Assembly: GCA_028554795.2 (NCBI GenBank)
Contig: CM068838.1
Location: forward strand, 94,777,974 to 94,841,973
Reading direction: 5' to 3'
Length of the DNA stretch: 64,000 nucleotides
Origin: Sinohyriopsis cumingii
Lineage: Eukaryota > Mollusca > Bivalvia > Unionida > Unionidae
This document shows positions 40,796-51,739 of the stretch, in pieces. The notes under the pieces are model-generated. The model searched no databases. It was not told the DNA's origin and saw only the letters and a program-made list of their open reading frames with translations. Position 1 is the stretch's first letter, and each line of letters starts with the position of its first letter. The position numbers were made by a program, and so were the translations under genes.

Positions 40796-40830
40796 TTTAT
40801 GATAAATACTTGCCACGCTCCAAATAATGA

Positions 40831-42168
40831 TTAAAGATTTTCTACTGGTGCATCAACGACTCTCATTCGACCACTACCACCTTCAAGTAACATGGTTTTA
40901 TCGCTGAGTATAACCGCGATTGCTCTGTAATCAACATTACCTGTATCTAATGTTGCTTTAAGATGCATATCAACGACAGATTGTTTTGATAGATCAAGAT
41001 GCTCCAGTGAAAAATAATAAATCGGATACAAAGTTCTGAAATCATGTTGTGATATTTGCAACCCAGTATCTACATTTTGATCATGTCCCATGAATGACAT
41101 CAAACGATGATATGCACGTCCTATACTATTTTGTGCATAATTTAGTTGTATATTCTCTGTTGGTTCTTGTTGTCCGTTTATCCGTAAGGAAATATTTGTG
41201 ATACCTAGTTGGTTAAATATCATATGAGAGCGAAGTTGTGAACCTAAACGATTATGGGTTTGAAAAGCAATAAAAATATGCCGTGGTGCAGAAACACCTT
41301 GTTGTGATGCTATATGCCATGTAAACTGACCGTTAACGTTAGATTGCATACTATCTGTGCTTGTTGTTAACCATGACAACAAGGATTTACCACCTGTGTC
41401 CATGAAAGAAATCAATTTTTGTTCTTCTGCGATCGTTGGAGTCATTACCGGCATCCACAGTGAAAGTTTCGATAATACTACTTTACCATCATCACCAGCA
41501 GGTCTCCACAGAGCATCGTTATCATCACCCTTTCTTACAAGAACAACAGTGTGTCTAGCTCCAAAAATAACCTTTTTAACATTCCTACAAAATCCAAAAA
41601 TATGCGATAGTGGAATTGTACATGAAAATCTTCTATTGTCTCCTAACAACATATTTCTACGTGTTGCGAATTCCAGGTTGAAATTTTCATTAGAACCATG
41701 AACCACCGGCCACACATCAGCGTCAGCGTTATCGGCATTGTTTCTTGGTCGTCTCATATTATACGGATTGCTTTGACCTGCTGATCTTGTATAATCATCA
41801 GAATATCTTGCCAACCCTATTATTGTTGTAGCAACGTCGACATCTTTCTCAATCGATTCGATATTTCTTCCATCAATCATATACGTGGCGCTACTAAATA
41901 ATGCCATGATCCCGTTGTTGACAAAACCAACTTTTACTGCACCTCCGTAATTAGTATCATCCGTTTTTACAATTGTACCTTCTACCTCAATAAAAGCCTC
42001 AGCGGGTAGAAAATATCTACTTGTGTCATGAACTTGTAGTTCAATTCTTCCTCCACGTTGATCTGGTGTTCGTGCGTCATAAGAATAAAACTGATAATCA
42101 CGTACCGATTCATCTATAAGGACAGGTGCTTCCATGTCAAATGCTGTGTCGTATACGCGCTTGAACAT
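40831..42168 (-). CDS. Probable major capsid protein
   Basis: The largest intact structural ORF, 445 codons from ATG 42168 (MFKRVYDTAFDMEAP); the frame is open further upstream but only with non-ATG starts that overlap the neighbour. Predicted mostly beta, with segments RYFLPAEAFIEVEGTI, IPLSHIFGFCRNVKKVIFGA and LSKLSLWMPVMTP. Size, beta character and position beside pX-like, protease, fibre and core ORFs fit a double-jelly-roll (hexon-type) major capsid protein. I did not identify the fold from sequence alone. Confidence 0.65.
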   Translation of the reverse strand: MFKRVYDTAFDMEAPVLIDESVRDYQFYSYDARTPDQRGGRIELQVHDTSRYFLPAEAFIEVEGTIVKTDDTNYGGAVKVGFVNNGIMALFSSATYMIDGRNIESIEKDVDVATTIIGLARYSDDYTRSAGQSNPYNMRRPRNNADNADADVWPVVHGSNENFNLEFATRRNMLLGDNRRFSCTIPLSHIFGFCRNVKKVIFGARHTVVLVRKGDDNDALWRPAGDDGKVVLSKLSLWMPVMTPTIAEEQKLISFMDTGGKSLLSWLTTSTDSMQSNVNGQFTWHIASQQGVSAPRHIFIAFQTHNRLGSQLRSHMIFNQLGITNISLRINGQQEPTENIQLNYAQNSIGRAYHRLMSFMGHDQNVDTGLQISQHDFRTLYPIYYFSLEHLDLSKQSVVDMHLKATLDTGNVDYRAIAVILSDKTMLLEGGSGRMRVVDAPVENL

Positions 42169-42178
42169 TTCATTGTAA

Positions 42179-42673
42179 TTATTTTCGTCTAACACGTTGA
42201 TTACCGCGTTCGGAAAATTCCACCTCGGGAAGTTCCACTTCGGAAGTTCCACTTCCTGATATTAAGCTTGAAATATTATTTCCCGATTCACCGAGTCCCC
42301 GATCTGCCAACGCTGCTAGTTTTTTATTTACAGCTTGATTTATTACTTTACTTACGTCTACGGGCATAATTTCAGTACTTGGCAATTTTACTGGTTGTTG
42401 TTTTCGTCTTATTAATCGTGCTAGTCTATCTTTGATCGCCGAGAACGCTTTACCAGCGACATTGACAATTGCACCAGGAGCTTTTTCGCGAACAATATCA
42501 ATAGCTTTCATCGATAATTGTTTTGCAATAGGCGCTGCTTTGGGGGCTAACCTTGTAAATAATCCCTGAATAACATCACCAAGTCCATCTCCGTAAATAA
42601 CCCTATAGATTGATAATCGTGAGTTTACCGCTCTGACCGATACGGATTTACGATGATTATTGTGTACGATCAT
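42179..42673 (-). CDS. Minor capsid protein candidate with amphipathic segment
   Basis: An intact 164-residue ORF from ATG 42673. The N-terminus is basic, then IYRVIYGDGLGDVIQGLFTR forms a hydrophobic/amphipathic segment near residues 22-42, followed by Ala/Lys-rich helices, a basic patch (RLARLIRRKQQ) and a short acidic tail (SEVELPEVEFSER). The layout resembles pVI-type minor capsid proteins that bind inside the capsid and disrupt membranes. It ends 11 bp before the capsid protein ATG. The function is inferred from context. Confidence 0.6.
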   Translation of the reverse strand: MIVHNNHRKSVSVRAVNSRLSIYRVIYGDGLGDVIQGLFTRLAPKAAPIAKQLSMKAIDIVREKAPGAIVNVAGKAFSAIKDRLARLIRRKQQPVKLPSTEIMPVDVSKVINQAVNKKLAALADRGLGESGNNISSLISGSGTSEVELPEVEFSERGNQRVRRK

Positions 42674-42704
42674 CTATTTTATTTACCATTTATCTAATCG
42701 TGGT

Positions 42705-43881
42705 GACTAATCATCAACGAGCTCATCAATAAGTTCTCGGTAAACGCCAATATCCATGATACCACCTTGAAATAATTGCCGACAAATATCAGCTGCTTCA
42801 TTGGTTATTTCTGGTGAGTTATTTCCGGCACGTTTCCCCCCATGAGAACTTCTAACCGTGACACGTCATTGAGTATATTATTAGGACAAACAAAATTATT
42901 TCCCAAACCACTTCCCGTTGCTCCTTCTTCTGTTGTTTTCTTAAATAGTTTTAAGGGTGATCTTTCTTCTGTTGTTTTCTTAAATAGTCTTAAGGGTGAT
43001 CTTTCTTCTGTTGTTTTCTTAAATAATCTTGAGGGCGATACTTCTTCTTCCTCACTTATTGTTCTGAGAGATTGTGATATTTTTTATTCTTTTTTTTTAC
43101 AAGATACATGTCTATTTTTCTGCGATAATCATTATATACCTCATCATTAGAATAAACTCTATCTTTATTGTAATATATACGATATATCCATTTATACCAG
43201 ATTTCGGGATTACTAATAAGAGCGGAACTATATTCAAGTTTTAAAAGTTGTTCTTTTTTATCCTTACTTTCTGCTGCAAGTTTTGATAACGTATCAATAT
43301 CCCTAATTTCTTTTATGAATCTGATACCCCCCTTGGTAAATTTATTGCTCAGCATAATCATTTCCCTTTCATCGTGTTCCTCTTCTTCTGGTTTTATTAA
43401 TTCACGATCTTTCATATCACCTATCTCAGTACGAAGTTTTCCAATACCTTCAAGTATTTCTTCACCAACGGGTGGAGGTTGAGCTGCAGCTATGTCAGTT
43501 GGAAGATCTCGTAAAATTCTTATTGTTTTTTTTAGTTCTCGCTGCTATTTTTTCAGTATGCGCTGCAGTTTGTTCTAATACTGGAAAAATACCCTTTTTT
43601 CTCTTCTCATCATCCTCAATATCTCCCCATATAGTTTTTTCAACAGCCGCTGAAGGTTTTTCAGTAGCTGTAGTGACGGGTTTAAATAGTTTTTCAGTGT
43701 CTTTTTCGTACTCAACTTGTGCTTCCTGCTGCGCTTGTAGTTTTTTTCTGAATGAATCTCTAACAGGAAGAAATGTTTTGATTGCTTCTGATCGTTTTCG
43801 AGCTATCCTTGCGGTATGAGATTCCAGATGTACCATTTTATTATAACATAATGATTTAATTATAGCAGCAGAGGGAGGCAT
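42705..43881 (-). pseudogene. Core or scaffold-like protein starting in the right terminal repeat, frame broken
   Basis: The ATG at 43881 lies inside the right terminal repeat and the first codons (MPPSAA) come from its inner inverted copy. Segments in different frames follow one another: 43881-43534, about 43525-43080, about 43075-42840 and about 42835-42705. Frame changes coincide with homopolymers at 43526-43533 (eight A on the coding strand), near 43075 and near 42840. Content is helical and charged, with three 13-residue repeats around RLFKKTTEERSPL (42930-43040). About 390 codons in total. A scaffold or core role is inferred. Confidence 0.6.
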
Positions 43882-44055
43882 GACCTCAAGTTCGTCCTTT
43901 TTTTGTAATTTCACGAGTTTTCAATTTACAAAAATAAATGGTCTAATTAACCGGAGTCCTCAATCATTTATTTCAAGCAAATATTCAGCTCGAAAGACGC
44001 CTTATTTCGGTTTTTGGACGCTTCCAAAGTCGGTCTGTTCGCCCCCTCTGCTGCT
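43862..44055 (-). repeat. Right terminal inverted repeat
   Basis: About 194 bp, an inverted copy of 27960-28132. It contains about 21 extra bases (around acaaaaataaatggt, 43928-43947) relative to the left copy. Its outer end is gccccctctgctgct and its inner end agcagcagagggagg. Confidence 0.95.
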
Positions 44056-44060
44056 CGAAT
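44055..44060. repeat. Right target-site duplication of the provirus
   Basis: tcgaat, matching 27954-27959. See the left copy for the one-base ambiguity. Confidence 0.75.
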
Positions 44061-44210
44061 TTACGAACATTTCTAGGAAGAGTGAAGTAAATATGTTCAC
44101 CAGCGTGACAAGACACTTAGGAGTGCCGTGCCATTTTCAATCGTAATTTCCAACATTCGAGGCCAAGTGGAGTGTATAACTTCGAGTACGAGATCACACA
44201 TTCGTTACTA

Positions 44211-44290
44211 GTCTTACAATGTAAGACATAGCACATGTTGGTTTTGACGCCCAAAACATAGATATCAGCGTCAAGGTCTTACATGTAGGA
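44211..44290. repeat. Short palindromic region
   Basis: gtcttacaatgtaagac is an uninterrupted palindrome at 44211-44227, and a gacgc/gcgtc pair and a second gtcttacat follow within 65 bp. Probably a remnant of a foldback element. Confidence 0.5.
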
Positions 44291-44317
44291 CTAATTTGTT
44301 ACCAGATGCAGCCCTTT

Positions 44318-44830
44318 AGTATTTGCACACCCTCCCGTTTGTTTGTAACCCATCACCAAACACCACCACCGATTTTAGAAACGAAAGTATCAAAGATTAA
44401 AAACTGTACAAACCTTAGTAATTTCATTCATCATTTCGAACCTGACTGTCAACTCAATGGCGTTTCAAACCAAGCCGAAGCTCTCGATGAAAAACATGCA
44501 GACAGAGCTATGTAAGGTCAAGTTTTAATATTTCTAACACAAATTAAAGAAATAAAAAAGAAGAACCCTTGTGTACATTTGTTCAAAGAGATGCAACTCT
44601 CAAATTTAAAAACAAAATATCGAGATTATCAAAGACAATGAACTCATCACAGCTGTTCCTTGAAGACACAGAATCGCCAATGCAAATATGGCAACCGTCC
44701 TATTACAAAAACTAGTGTTTGATTCGAAACGTCAACAATTGTGTTTGAGAACCCCTGGCGACAGTCAGGTTAGAAATTATATTAGAAATTATAAATTGAT
44801 GGATGAACAGACTAATTTGTGTGCAATTTT
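44318..44830. repeat. Inverted repeat element, also present at 48130-48420
   Basis: 44318-44470 resembles 48138-48310 in direct orientation (gcacaccctcccgtttgttt against gcacaccctctcgtctgttt). 44555-44830 resembles 48235-48420 in reverse orientation (shared phrase for instance tgactgtcgccag). The locus is therefore a foldback made of two diverged arms of one repeat family. Confidence 0.6.
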
Positions 44831-44930
44831 TTTTACATACATCCTTTTGATTATTTATAATTTTTTTTTTTTTTTTTTTTGCTTTGTAAAATGGGTGGCG
44901 AACGACACATAAACGGGGATCTGCGAACAC

Positions 44931-45800
44931 TATAGTCAGTACTTACAAGATGGACAGAAGAAAACAAAAGTTTTAGTGATATTTACTTCATTTGTGAAAC
45001 AACTTTTAAACTTACGTGTCGTCTATTTTGTAAATAGACAAAAATATATTGCAATAAATTAAGACAAAACTCTTACGCTGATAATTATCAATGATGTCAA
45101 ATGAAAAATGTGACATAATCAATTGCGTCTGTAGGTATAAAAAATAAATAACGAATAATCGTCTGGCTATAATGAGGAGTTTTCAAACTGTCGATTTTGA
45201 TGGATTTATCAAGACTCTCTCTCTCTCTCTCCCGAATCTTAACACATGCATTGCATGCATTCCAATTTGATCAGTAAGAACAAAAGGACTGACAAACGAA
45301 AGAATCATGAAATGCTAGTATTGTGTGGTCTCTCAATTGTCGTCTTCATATAAATTATATTTCCTAAATCGAATCCAATATTTAAAACAAGCTATAAATT
45401 GAGCACTCTTTCTTTCATTCCGAGATGGGCAAATGTTATGTTTGTGCTCCCTAAATACGAGATGGGAAGAAAGAAAAAAAATAAAAGTTCTTTATTACTC
45501 AACACAAAAGAAAAGCGGTCACCATGGACTATCCCATTAATCAAAATGTCAAAGAAAAAAAAGTAGTTTAAAAAAAGTCTGACACGTCATGTGATCGGTT
45601 CGGGAGCAATTTTACTGCCGAGAATAGTTTAATGAAAGCTGCCGTAGGCGCTATTTTAATTTTTTCAGGCGATATGAGCCGGCCTTTTAAACGCTGCAGA
45701 ATGCATACGGAGCGTAAATAGCTGTTTAAACTCTCGCTGCACAGGCTCTTGTAATACATACAGTACGTAGATCCCTATGCAGATATCCATGCAGGCGATA

Positions 45801-45834
<34 letters not shown>

Positions 45835-46080
45835 AGATGAATAAGACCAACATTTCTCTTTCATATATTTCCGATACGGAGGTGTTAAAAATTCGAACTT
45901 CCTCATAATTTAAGTGAATTGATTTTAACATGACCTCATAATAATTTTCAATGTAAACGTTCTACATCGCACTGCGGAGGAACGGACTCTTGTACATTAG
46001 TTTAAAACCCTTGGCATCCAGAGGTCCTGAAAACAAAACGCCCGTGCCACTTCAGTCGTTCCCAACCAACTTCAAATTTT
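44931..46080. other. Intergenic sequence with (CT)n tracts
   Basis: Contains ctctct runs at about 45214-45230 and 45804-45829. No gene or RNA recognised. Confidence 0.5.
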
Positions 46081-46098
46081 GAAATCTGCTACCTGGCG

Positions 46099-46260
46099 TT
46101 GATGATGACAGCGACCATAACAACGATGGCGACGACAATAATAACCATAATGACACAAATAAAAATGACAATGTTCATGATGATCATGACGACGATGACG
46201 ACGACGACGATGGTGAAAACCAGGGCACAAAAGAAAACGACGACGGCGATGATATGTAAA
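46099..46260. repeat. Trinucleotide-like low-complexity tract (GAY/ACR)
   Basis: Interrupted gat/gac/aca repeats (gacgacgatgacgacgacga) that produce artificial ORFs on both strands. Confidence 0.85.
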
Positions 46261-46510
46261 ACTGAAACGGCCCGACAATGATAAAAGCACCGCTTGAATG
46301 CAACTAATAATACAAATTGCCAGAGTTTTGAAAAGCAATAAGTCTGAAATGCACATCTGTATTTCTTTGAGAGACTGCTTACTAAAATATTATATGATGT
46401 ATGAGCTATCTTATTTAAAGAAATTACTAGAATCAATTCAGATATGCTGCCAGGGCGCGTGAATCGGGGAATCGCACAAAACTTTGAGTGCACTAATGCG
46501 CGAGAACTCC

Positions 46511-47040
46511 CACAAATTAGTTTAAGTAGCGCATATGAAAATGTACTCTGAGCAGGATACAAATTTTATTTAACTTTTATCCTTTAAAGTACTTGTCGCT
46601 ACAAAGGTCAACGCCGGTAGAGGTATCGTAAATTGATTCGACACCGTTCTCATTTCAAGTTGGCAACTGTTTGGCTGGCGCTCTACCGATGTCATGACTT
46701 TTGAGAATGTCAAGTGTACGCTAAAGTTGTTTGCATTTGCAGTATGCACAATGGAGAAAATGTTGGAATACTTTTATGTTACAAATTAGTTTCAGTCGCG
46801 CGTAACACAAATGTGTTCTGCGCAGTTTTTTAAATTTTATTTAACATTTAACCTTAAAGTACTTCTCGCGACAAAAATGTCACAGCCGGTAGCGGTATCG
46901 CTTGCCGTGTCGCGACGTGTCTCTCTTCATGTAGGCAACTGAAAGAGACCTGGTGTATGGTGAAGTTACTTGCATTTCCGTCATTCACAATGAAGAGACT
47001 GTTTGTTAGCATACCTCTATTTTACTTTCATGTTCTCTGG
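46511..47040. repeat. Diverged tandem duplication of about 270 bp
   Basis: 46511-46779 and 46780-47040 align throughout: acaaattagtttaagtagcgc against acaaattagtttcagtcgcgc, then attttatttaac, then ccttaaagtacttctcgcga, then gccggtagcggtatcg. Many differences separate the two, so the duplication is old. Confidence 0.75.
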
Positions 47041-48130
47041 CTGAAATTTCAGTGGATATTGTACTTTTGGAAACCGTACTCGAAAAAGCAGCCTGAGTAA
47101 AGTAAATTATCTTTAGAACTTATTAAAATGGGGAAAGCGAATTACGCCAGCCATGACAATACCAGCTTCTGAAAGTGCAATGAATAAATTACAAAATATA
47201 TACAATGCTAAAAACGTTATCGGTTTTTTTTTTCTGTTACAATTTACTTATTAATTCCACGATGTGACAAGGACCACATTTCTCTCCCTTTGTTTTCATA
47301 ATTGCACATCTGAACTAATGTCAAGCATCATCAACTATAACCCAAGTTACATCAATCAGTCATGTACCAACAGTAAAGGGAATTAAAAGTGCTTTTAAAA
47401 ATGACTAAGATAAACAATGTGTTTCTTTAAATAGCTATTTTAATGAGTGAGGAAAACCTGGAAATTTCGTTTTATTTATATAAAAAAAATCTAACCCATT
47501 GCAAAATACGAAACAGTGGTGTGAAACCTTACAGATCAGGCTTCTTCGTCTTGACATGAGTAATTGTTAAACTAAATTTGACTGGCATGCTGGGCTCTGG
47601 AACAAGCCTTCTGCAGCAGTTTGAACCTTGCATAGAGGAAGTTTTACAAATGCGTGTTTAAAATACGGACTACGTAGAAAACCAAAATTATTGATTCCAA
47701 ACGTGGTTACTCTTCACACGACGATTTCATTCGACGAAACACTGCCTGACGATAGTGACGATGAAAATGTTTTTAAAGCTATAAACTATATAAATTATTG
47801 AGCTGGAAAGTGTTAATGAAGATATCAGGGAGTGATAGTAAACCCAAAAATGATGTTGAGTATGAATTTGATGTACTTGCTGGATGGACAAAAAAAAAAG
47901 ATAAAAAAAAAAACAACAAAACAAAAGAAAGCATGCCGATCAAGACATTTTTTCAGCGGTATTTCGAAATTACATGTAGAAAAAGCAGAATACCAAGTCT
48001 AATTAAAATATTGTCAATTTAGAAGTAGAGTGCAGCTTTCATTTCTTTTCTCGAACAATTCACCCCTGCGGGCTATTGTGGTGCAGAACTATGTAGCCCA
48101 ATAAGGTTTTTAAGACAAATCAAATAAATA
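47041..48130. other. Intergenic sequence without recognised features
   Basis: AT-rich, a few homopolymers, no supported gene. Confidence 0.5.
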
Positions 48131-48420
48131 AGGATCTATAGTATTCGCACACCCTCTCGTCTGTTTGTACCCACGTACCGATCTTAACAATAAAAGACAT
48201 GAAGTATATAAAAAGAATGCACAAAGCGTAATCATTTTATTCATCTATTTCTAATTTTTAATCTGATTGTCGCCAGTGGGTCCCAAAAACTGTCAACTTG
48301 GCGTTTCGTTTTTGATAATCTCAATGATTCCGTAAATTTTGTAGCTATATCTCTTTGAACACATGTATAATGTGGTTTTTCCTTTTTCTTTGTTCAGTTT
48401 GTTTTAGAAATATTAAATCT
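48130..48420. repeat. Second copy of the repeat found at 44318-44830
   Basis: See the entry at 44318-44830; this copy is the single, unfolded version of the family. Confidence 0.55.
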
Positions 48421-48628
48421 GGACACAGACCACAGTTTTTTTCAAACGGACTGTTCCATGAACCAGAAAAGGACAGTGTGCAGTCTGTCTGAATGTTTAC
48501 CTCAAGAACTTCCGTTTCGTTTGAAAGAAATAATAAAAATCCACAACTTTATATGGTCTTTTCATTCTATATACTAAAATTGACTGAAGTACAAATATAT
48601 GTGTATATGTGTGTGTGTATGTGCAGTG

Positions 48629-48850
48629 TTGTTGTTGTTGTTGTTGTAGGGTTTAATGCCATCTTTCATGGCAGCCAGTATTAATGGTGGAGGAAGAATC
48701 CGGGAAAGCCCCGGAAAGAACCACAGACCCACGAGAAGCTAGTGGCAAGCTTTCTCACATACCCACACTGGTTGAATCGAAGACTCGAACCCACGCAGAG
48801 GTGAGTTGGCAGTGATCCGCTATAGACCACTCGGCCACTCAGGGGCCCTG
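48629..48850 (-). mobile_element. SINE family 1, copy B
   Basis: Minus-strand copy of the SINE at 10229-10480, with a (ttg)n tail at its left edge and a tRNA-like head (ccactcggccactcaggggcc on the plus strand). Flanked by tgtgcagtg at 48620-48628 and 48853-48861. Confidence 0.85.
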
Positions 48851-49229
48851 TGTGTGCAGTGAATTAATGACGTTTCCAACTGAAATAAGTGATAACAATA
48901 AACGTTTTATAAAACCAGTACATTTGAGCTCTGTTCATACACTTACGGAGTGTAGTGTAGTGGACGATATGGTCGCTTTGTATGATAAAGGAACCAAGTT
49001 TAAACCCATGAATGTGCATATGCTTTCTTCTTTAGTCTTTGGTTCCTTAATTAACCGTTTTGCCTTGAATTAGGAAGGATAGTTATGTTAACGCTAATAA
49101 TGTATATGCGTATATGCACACGACACTGCAGAATGTACACGAAAAACCGCTGACATTATCACGAGGTATTCGGTAAGAAATTATTGCAAACCAATACATT
49201 TGAGCATCATATAGAACGAAAATAAAAAG

Positions 49230-49232
<3 letters not shown>

Positions 49233-49288
<56 letters not shown>
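49233..49288. repeat. (AT)n microsatellite
   Basis: About 28 uninterrupted AT dinucleotides. Confidence 0.98.
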
Positions 49289-49291
<3 letters not shown>

Positions 49292-50794
49292 AATATGTTA
49301 GCAGGGCAAAGAACAATGTGTTACTTAGCAGGTATAAATAACGTATTATTCTCACCTTTTCCGTATCAATTTATCTATTTGTTTTCCATCTTTTTTATTA
49401 TATCTGATTACTTTTTTTATCGACCATCTATTTCTTTTTAGAATGCATTCCATGTTTCTTAGCATTTAGTATTTCGTTGGGGGGGGGGGGTACATTGTTA
49501 CTACAACTTAGCCTGCTTGAACCTCTCGGTGAGTTATGCTCCCATTAAAGCAATATGCCAGGCAGGATTACACACTATGTTTTTTTTTTTTTGTTTTTTT
49601 TTTCTTTCTCGGAGCTTGCTCATACTATCTGCAAAACAAAAAGAAAAGTCCTTATGTCTCTCAATAAATGATCGCACGTTATATACTTACCTCCTTATAT
49701 ATTACTGTTTTTAGCATTGTAAAAAATGTTTTTGCTTCCTAATTTCATGACCATTACGCACCGCTTAACCGCAGGAAATCATATTTTTTTATGCGCAGCC
49801 TATTTAAACAACTGTTTCTTTTCAAGCAGAGAAGTCTATTTTTTTTAAGTTTTTTTTTCTTGACGCGTCGAGTCTCATTTCAAGTAAAGCAGCATGCCGA
49901 CTGATTAGCTTAGTCATAAGAAGAGCAGGAGTTGAGTGCATGCACGTGAGATATAAAAAAGGATTTTGTGTTTAAACCTTAGATCTATTAATTACACAGC
50001 TTAACTAAGGATTCAATGAAGGACCCATGGTATGGAGCCCGGGAAAAATCCAGTCTTACGAACTGTTAAAAAAGGCAAAACATGGAAGATGTACATGGCG
50101 TGCAGTTAGTTTGGCCTAGGAATTTGTAACAGTAAGACGGCGACATTTTACTGTTAAATGAAACCTGCGTGAGTTGTATGTCAAGACTTCTGACCCATCT
50201 GCTTATACATTCAGAAATGGAGCTGAGATACTACATGGCTTCAAATACATTGTGAAGATGTTTTAAATTTGTTTTAGAGAACATGTTTATTTTGTTTCTC
50301 AAGCTGTCTAAGGCAAAACGAATACTCTTTATGTGTATGATAGACCGAGTAATATCTGCCGCTGCATTGATTTTCATATGTGAAGTCGATAACTACAGTA
50401 CTACGGATAACTTTGCTATGACATATTCGATGAAATGGAAGTATAAGATTTAGATCTTGGTTGCTGAAATGTTTTCAACCAAAAAAATTGAATGAACGGT
50501 AAGAAATGTCGGATGTACTTCTTGATTGACAAAATGGAACATTTTGTTTGTTGACGTGCTATCAATCAAAAATTGCATTTTCTTGTAGTTACTAATATTG
50601 CATAAAAATGACACGCTATAAAGAAATGAGAAATGCTGCACAGATATTTTAGACAGGGGGTATCTTATTCTATAAACTATTAGTTCTGGATCCACCCCCC
50701 CCCACCCCACCCCCAATGTATAAACTGACTTTCAAATGGCATAGATCTTAAGAGTCTCATAGTATCGCGCATCTGTAATACGCATCAATCAAAC
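49289..50794. other. Upstream region of the zinc-finger gene
   Basis: Contains homopolymer tracts: G11 near 49479, T12 near 49579 and a C-rich stretch at 50693-50712. No clear TATA box or exon was found; the promoter of the zinc-finger gene is probably here. Confidence 0.4.
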
Positions 50795-51239
50795 ATGGAC
50801 AAGAATAACGTTTTCGAATCGGATTTAAAAACAACCGGATTGCTCAATCCTTATGGACACTGTGATAATAATGCCATTTCATCGACGGGTCGGTCTGATG
50901 GCGATAACTGTGGAACATTTTCACTTTTCGCGGGATTTGAGGACGGTAACGTGATCGATGATATCAAGGACCTGACAGTTTCTTCCCCAAATGGAACCTG
51001 CATCGGAGAAAGGTTTTTCCCAATGGATAGTTTTCCACATACTTCTTACCCCGGAATGATCCGATTATCGCAAAGCAGACGACATTCTTGCGGGCATTGT
51101 AACAAAGTGTTCCAAAGCCATCAGCAGCTGCAGCAACACAACTTGGTGCATTCTGGGGAGCGGAAGTACCGTTGTTCATACTGTGATCGTACCTTCAAAC
51201 AACTTTCTCATTTGCAGCAACACCACAGGATACATACAG
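50795..51239 (+). CDS. C2H2 zinc-finger transcription factor, exon 1
   Basis: The ATG at 50795 (tcaaacATGG context) starts 148 codons. Residues 1-95 are unique and acidic, then finger 1 (C99, C102, H115, H119, CGHCNKVFQSHQQLQQH) and finger 2 (C127, C130, H143, H147, CSYCDRTFKQLSHLQQH). The donor is gtactt in phase 1, inside the linker before GEKP. The linker and finger 2 resemble the rotund/squeeze/ZNF362/ZNF384 group, from memory. A nuclear DNA-binding protein is expected. Confidence 0.88.
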
Positions 51240-51566
51240 GTACTTTTTAATGATGTCCAGTTCATTAAGTACTCGCATGCTTTTCTTATGATTAAGATCA
51301 ATTCACAGGCTTGGGTCTATTGTTGTGAATGAAATATCTCCACAATTTAAAATTATTTGGTTGTGGTACTTTATACCTGATAGTCTACAATGTGTGTTTA
51401 AAATATTTTTCACATATTTGTCTTCCAAGAACGAATATCACTGATTAGTTAAAAGTAAGATTCGCAATGAACAATTTATAAGCCTTTAACGTTTCCAGCT
51501 CCTATAATTCTTTTTTTTTATTTCTGTTTATCCCCTTTGTTTTTCCAACTTCTCTCTTGTATGCAG

Positions 51567-51739
51567 GCGAGAAGCCGTACAGATGTCCCCTGGATGGATG
51601 TGACAGGGCGTTCCCCCAGCTTTCCAATCTGCAGCATCATTTGAGAAAACACGACAAGTTGGTAACCTCGGGACACTTGTGTTCCATCTGTGGCAGTTTC
51701 TATCCGAGTGAAACTGTCCTCAGAAACCACGTAATAAAA
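51567..51739 (+). CDS. C2H2 zinc-finger transcription factor, exon 2
   Basis: This 173-nt exon starts after atgcag with the linker GEKPYRC and holds finger 3 (C155, C160, H173, H177; RAFPQLSNLQHHLRKH) and most of finger 4 (C187, C190, H203; CSICGSFYPSETVLRNH). The donor is gtgagt in phase 0. The last His of finger 4 (H208) comes from exon 3, so an intron splits the finger. Confidence 0.88.

Larger units (their letters stand above)
27960..44055. mobile_element. Polinton/Maverick or adintovirus-like integrated provirus, 16.1 kb
   Basis: Long terminal inverted repeats, a 5-6 bp target duplication and about twenty tightly packed genes define the element. The diagnostic set is present: packaging ATPase, retroviral-type integrase, family B DNA polymerase, adenain-type protease and a structural module. 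A parvovirus-like PLA2 protein is a feature described for adintoviruses. Several ORFs carry stops or frame changes, so this copy is probably defective. The element is visibly richer in CG dinucleotides than its flanks. Assignment between Polinton and adintovirus needs a polymerase or capsid tree. Confidence 0.93.

Noticed and set aside
42169-42252. 28-codon upstream extension of the capsid ORF
   Set aside because: It begins with GTG and overlaps the preceding gene; an ATG at 42168 is a better start.
46089-46562. 157-codon ORF on the minus strand
   Set aside because: Most of it is a translated GAY/ACR low-complexity tract; the rest has no motif.
49083-49441. ORFs with poly-Tyr-Ile
   Set aside because: Translation of the (AT)n microsatellite.
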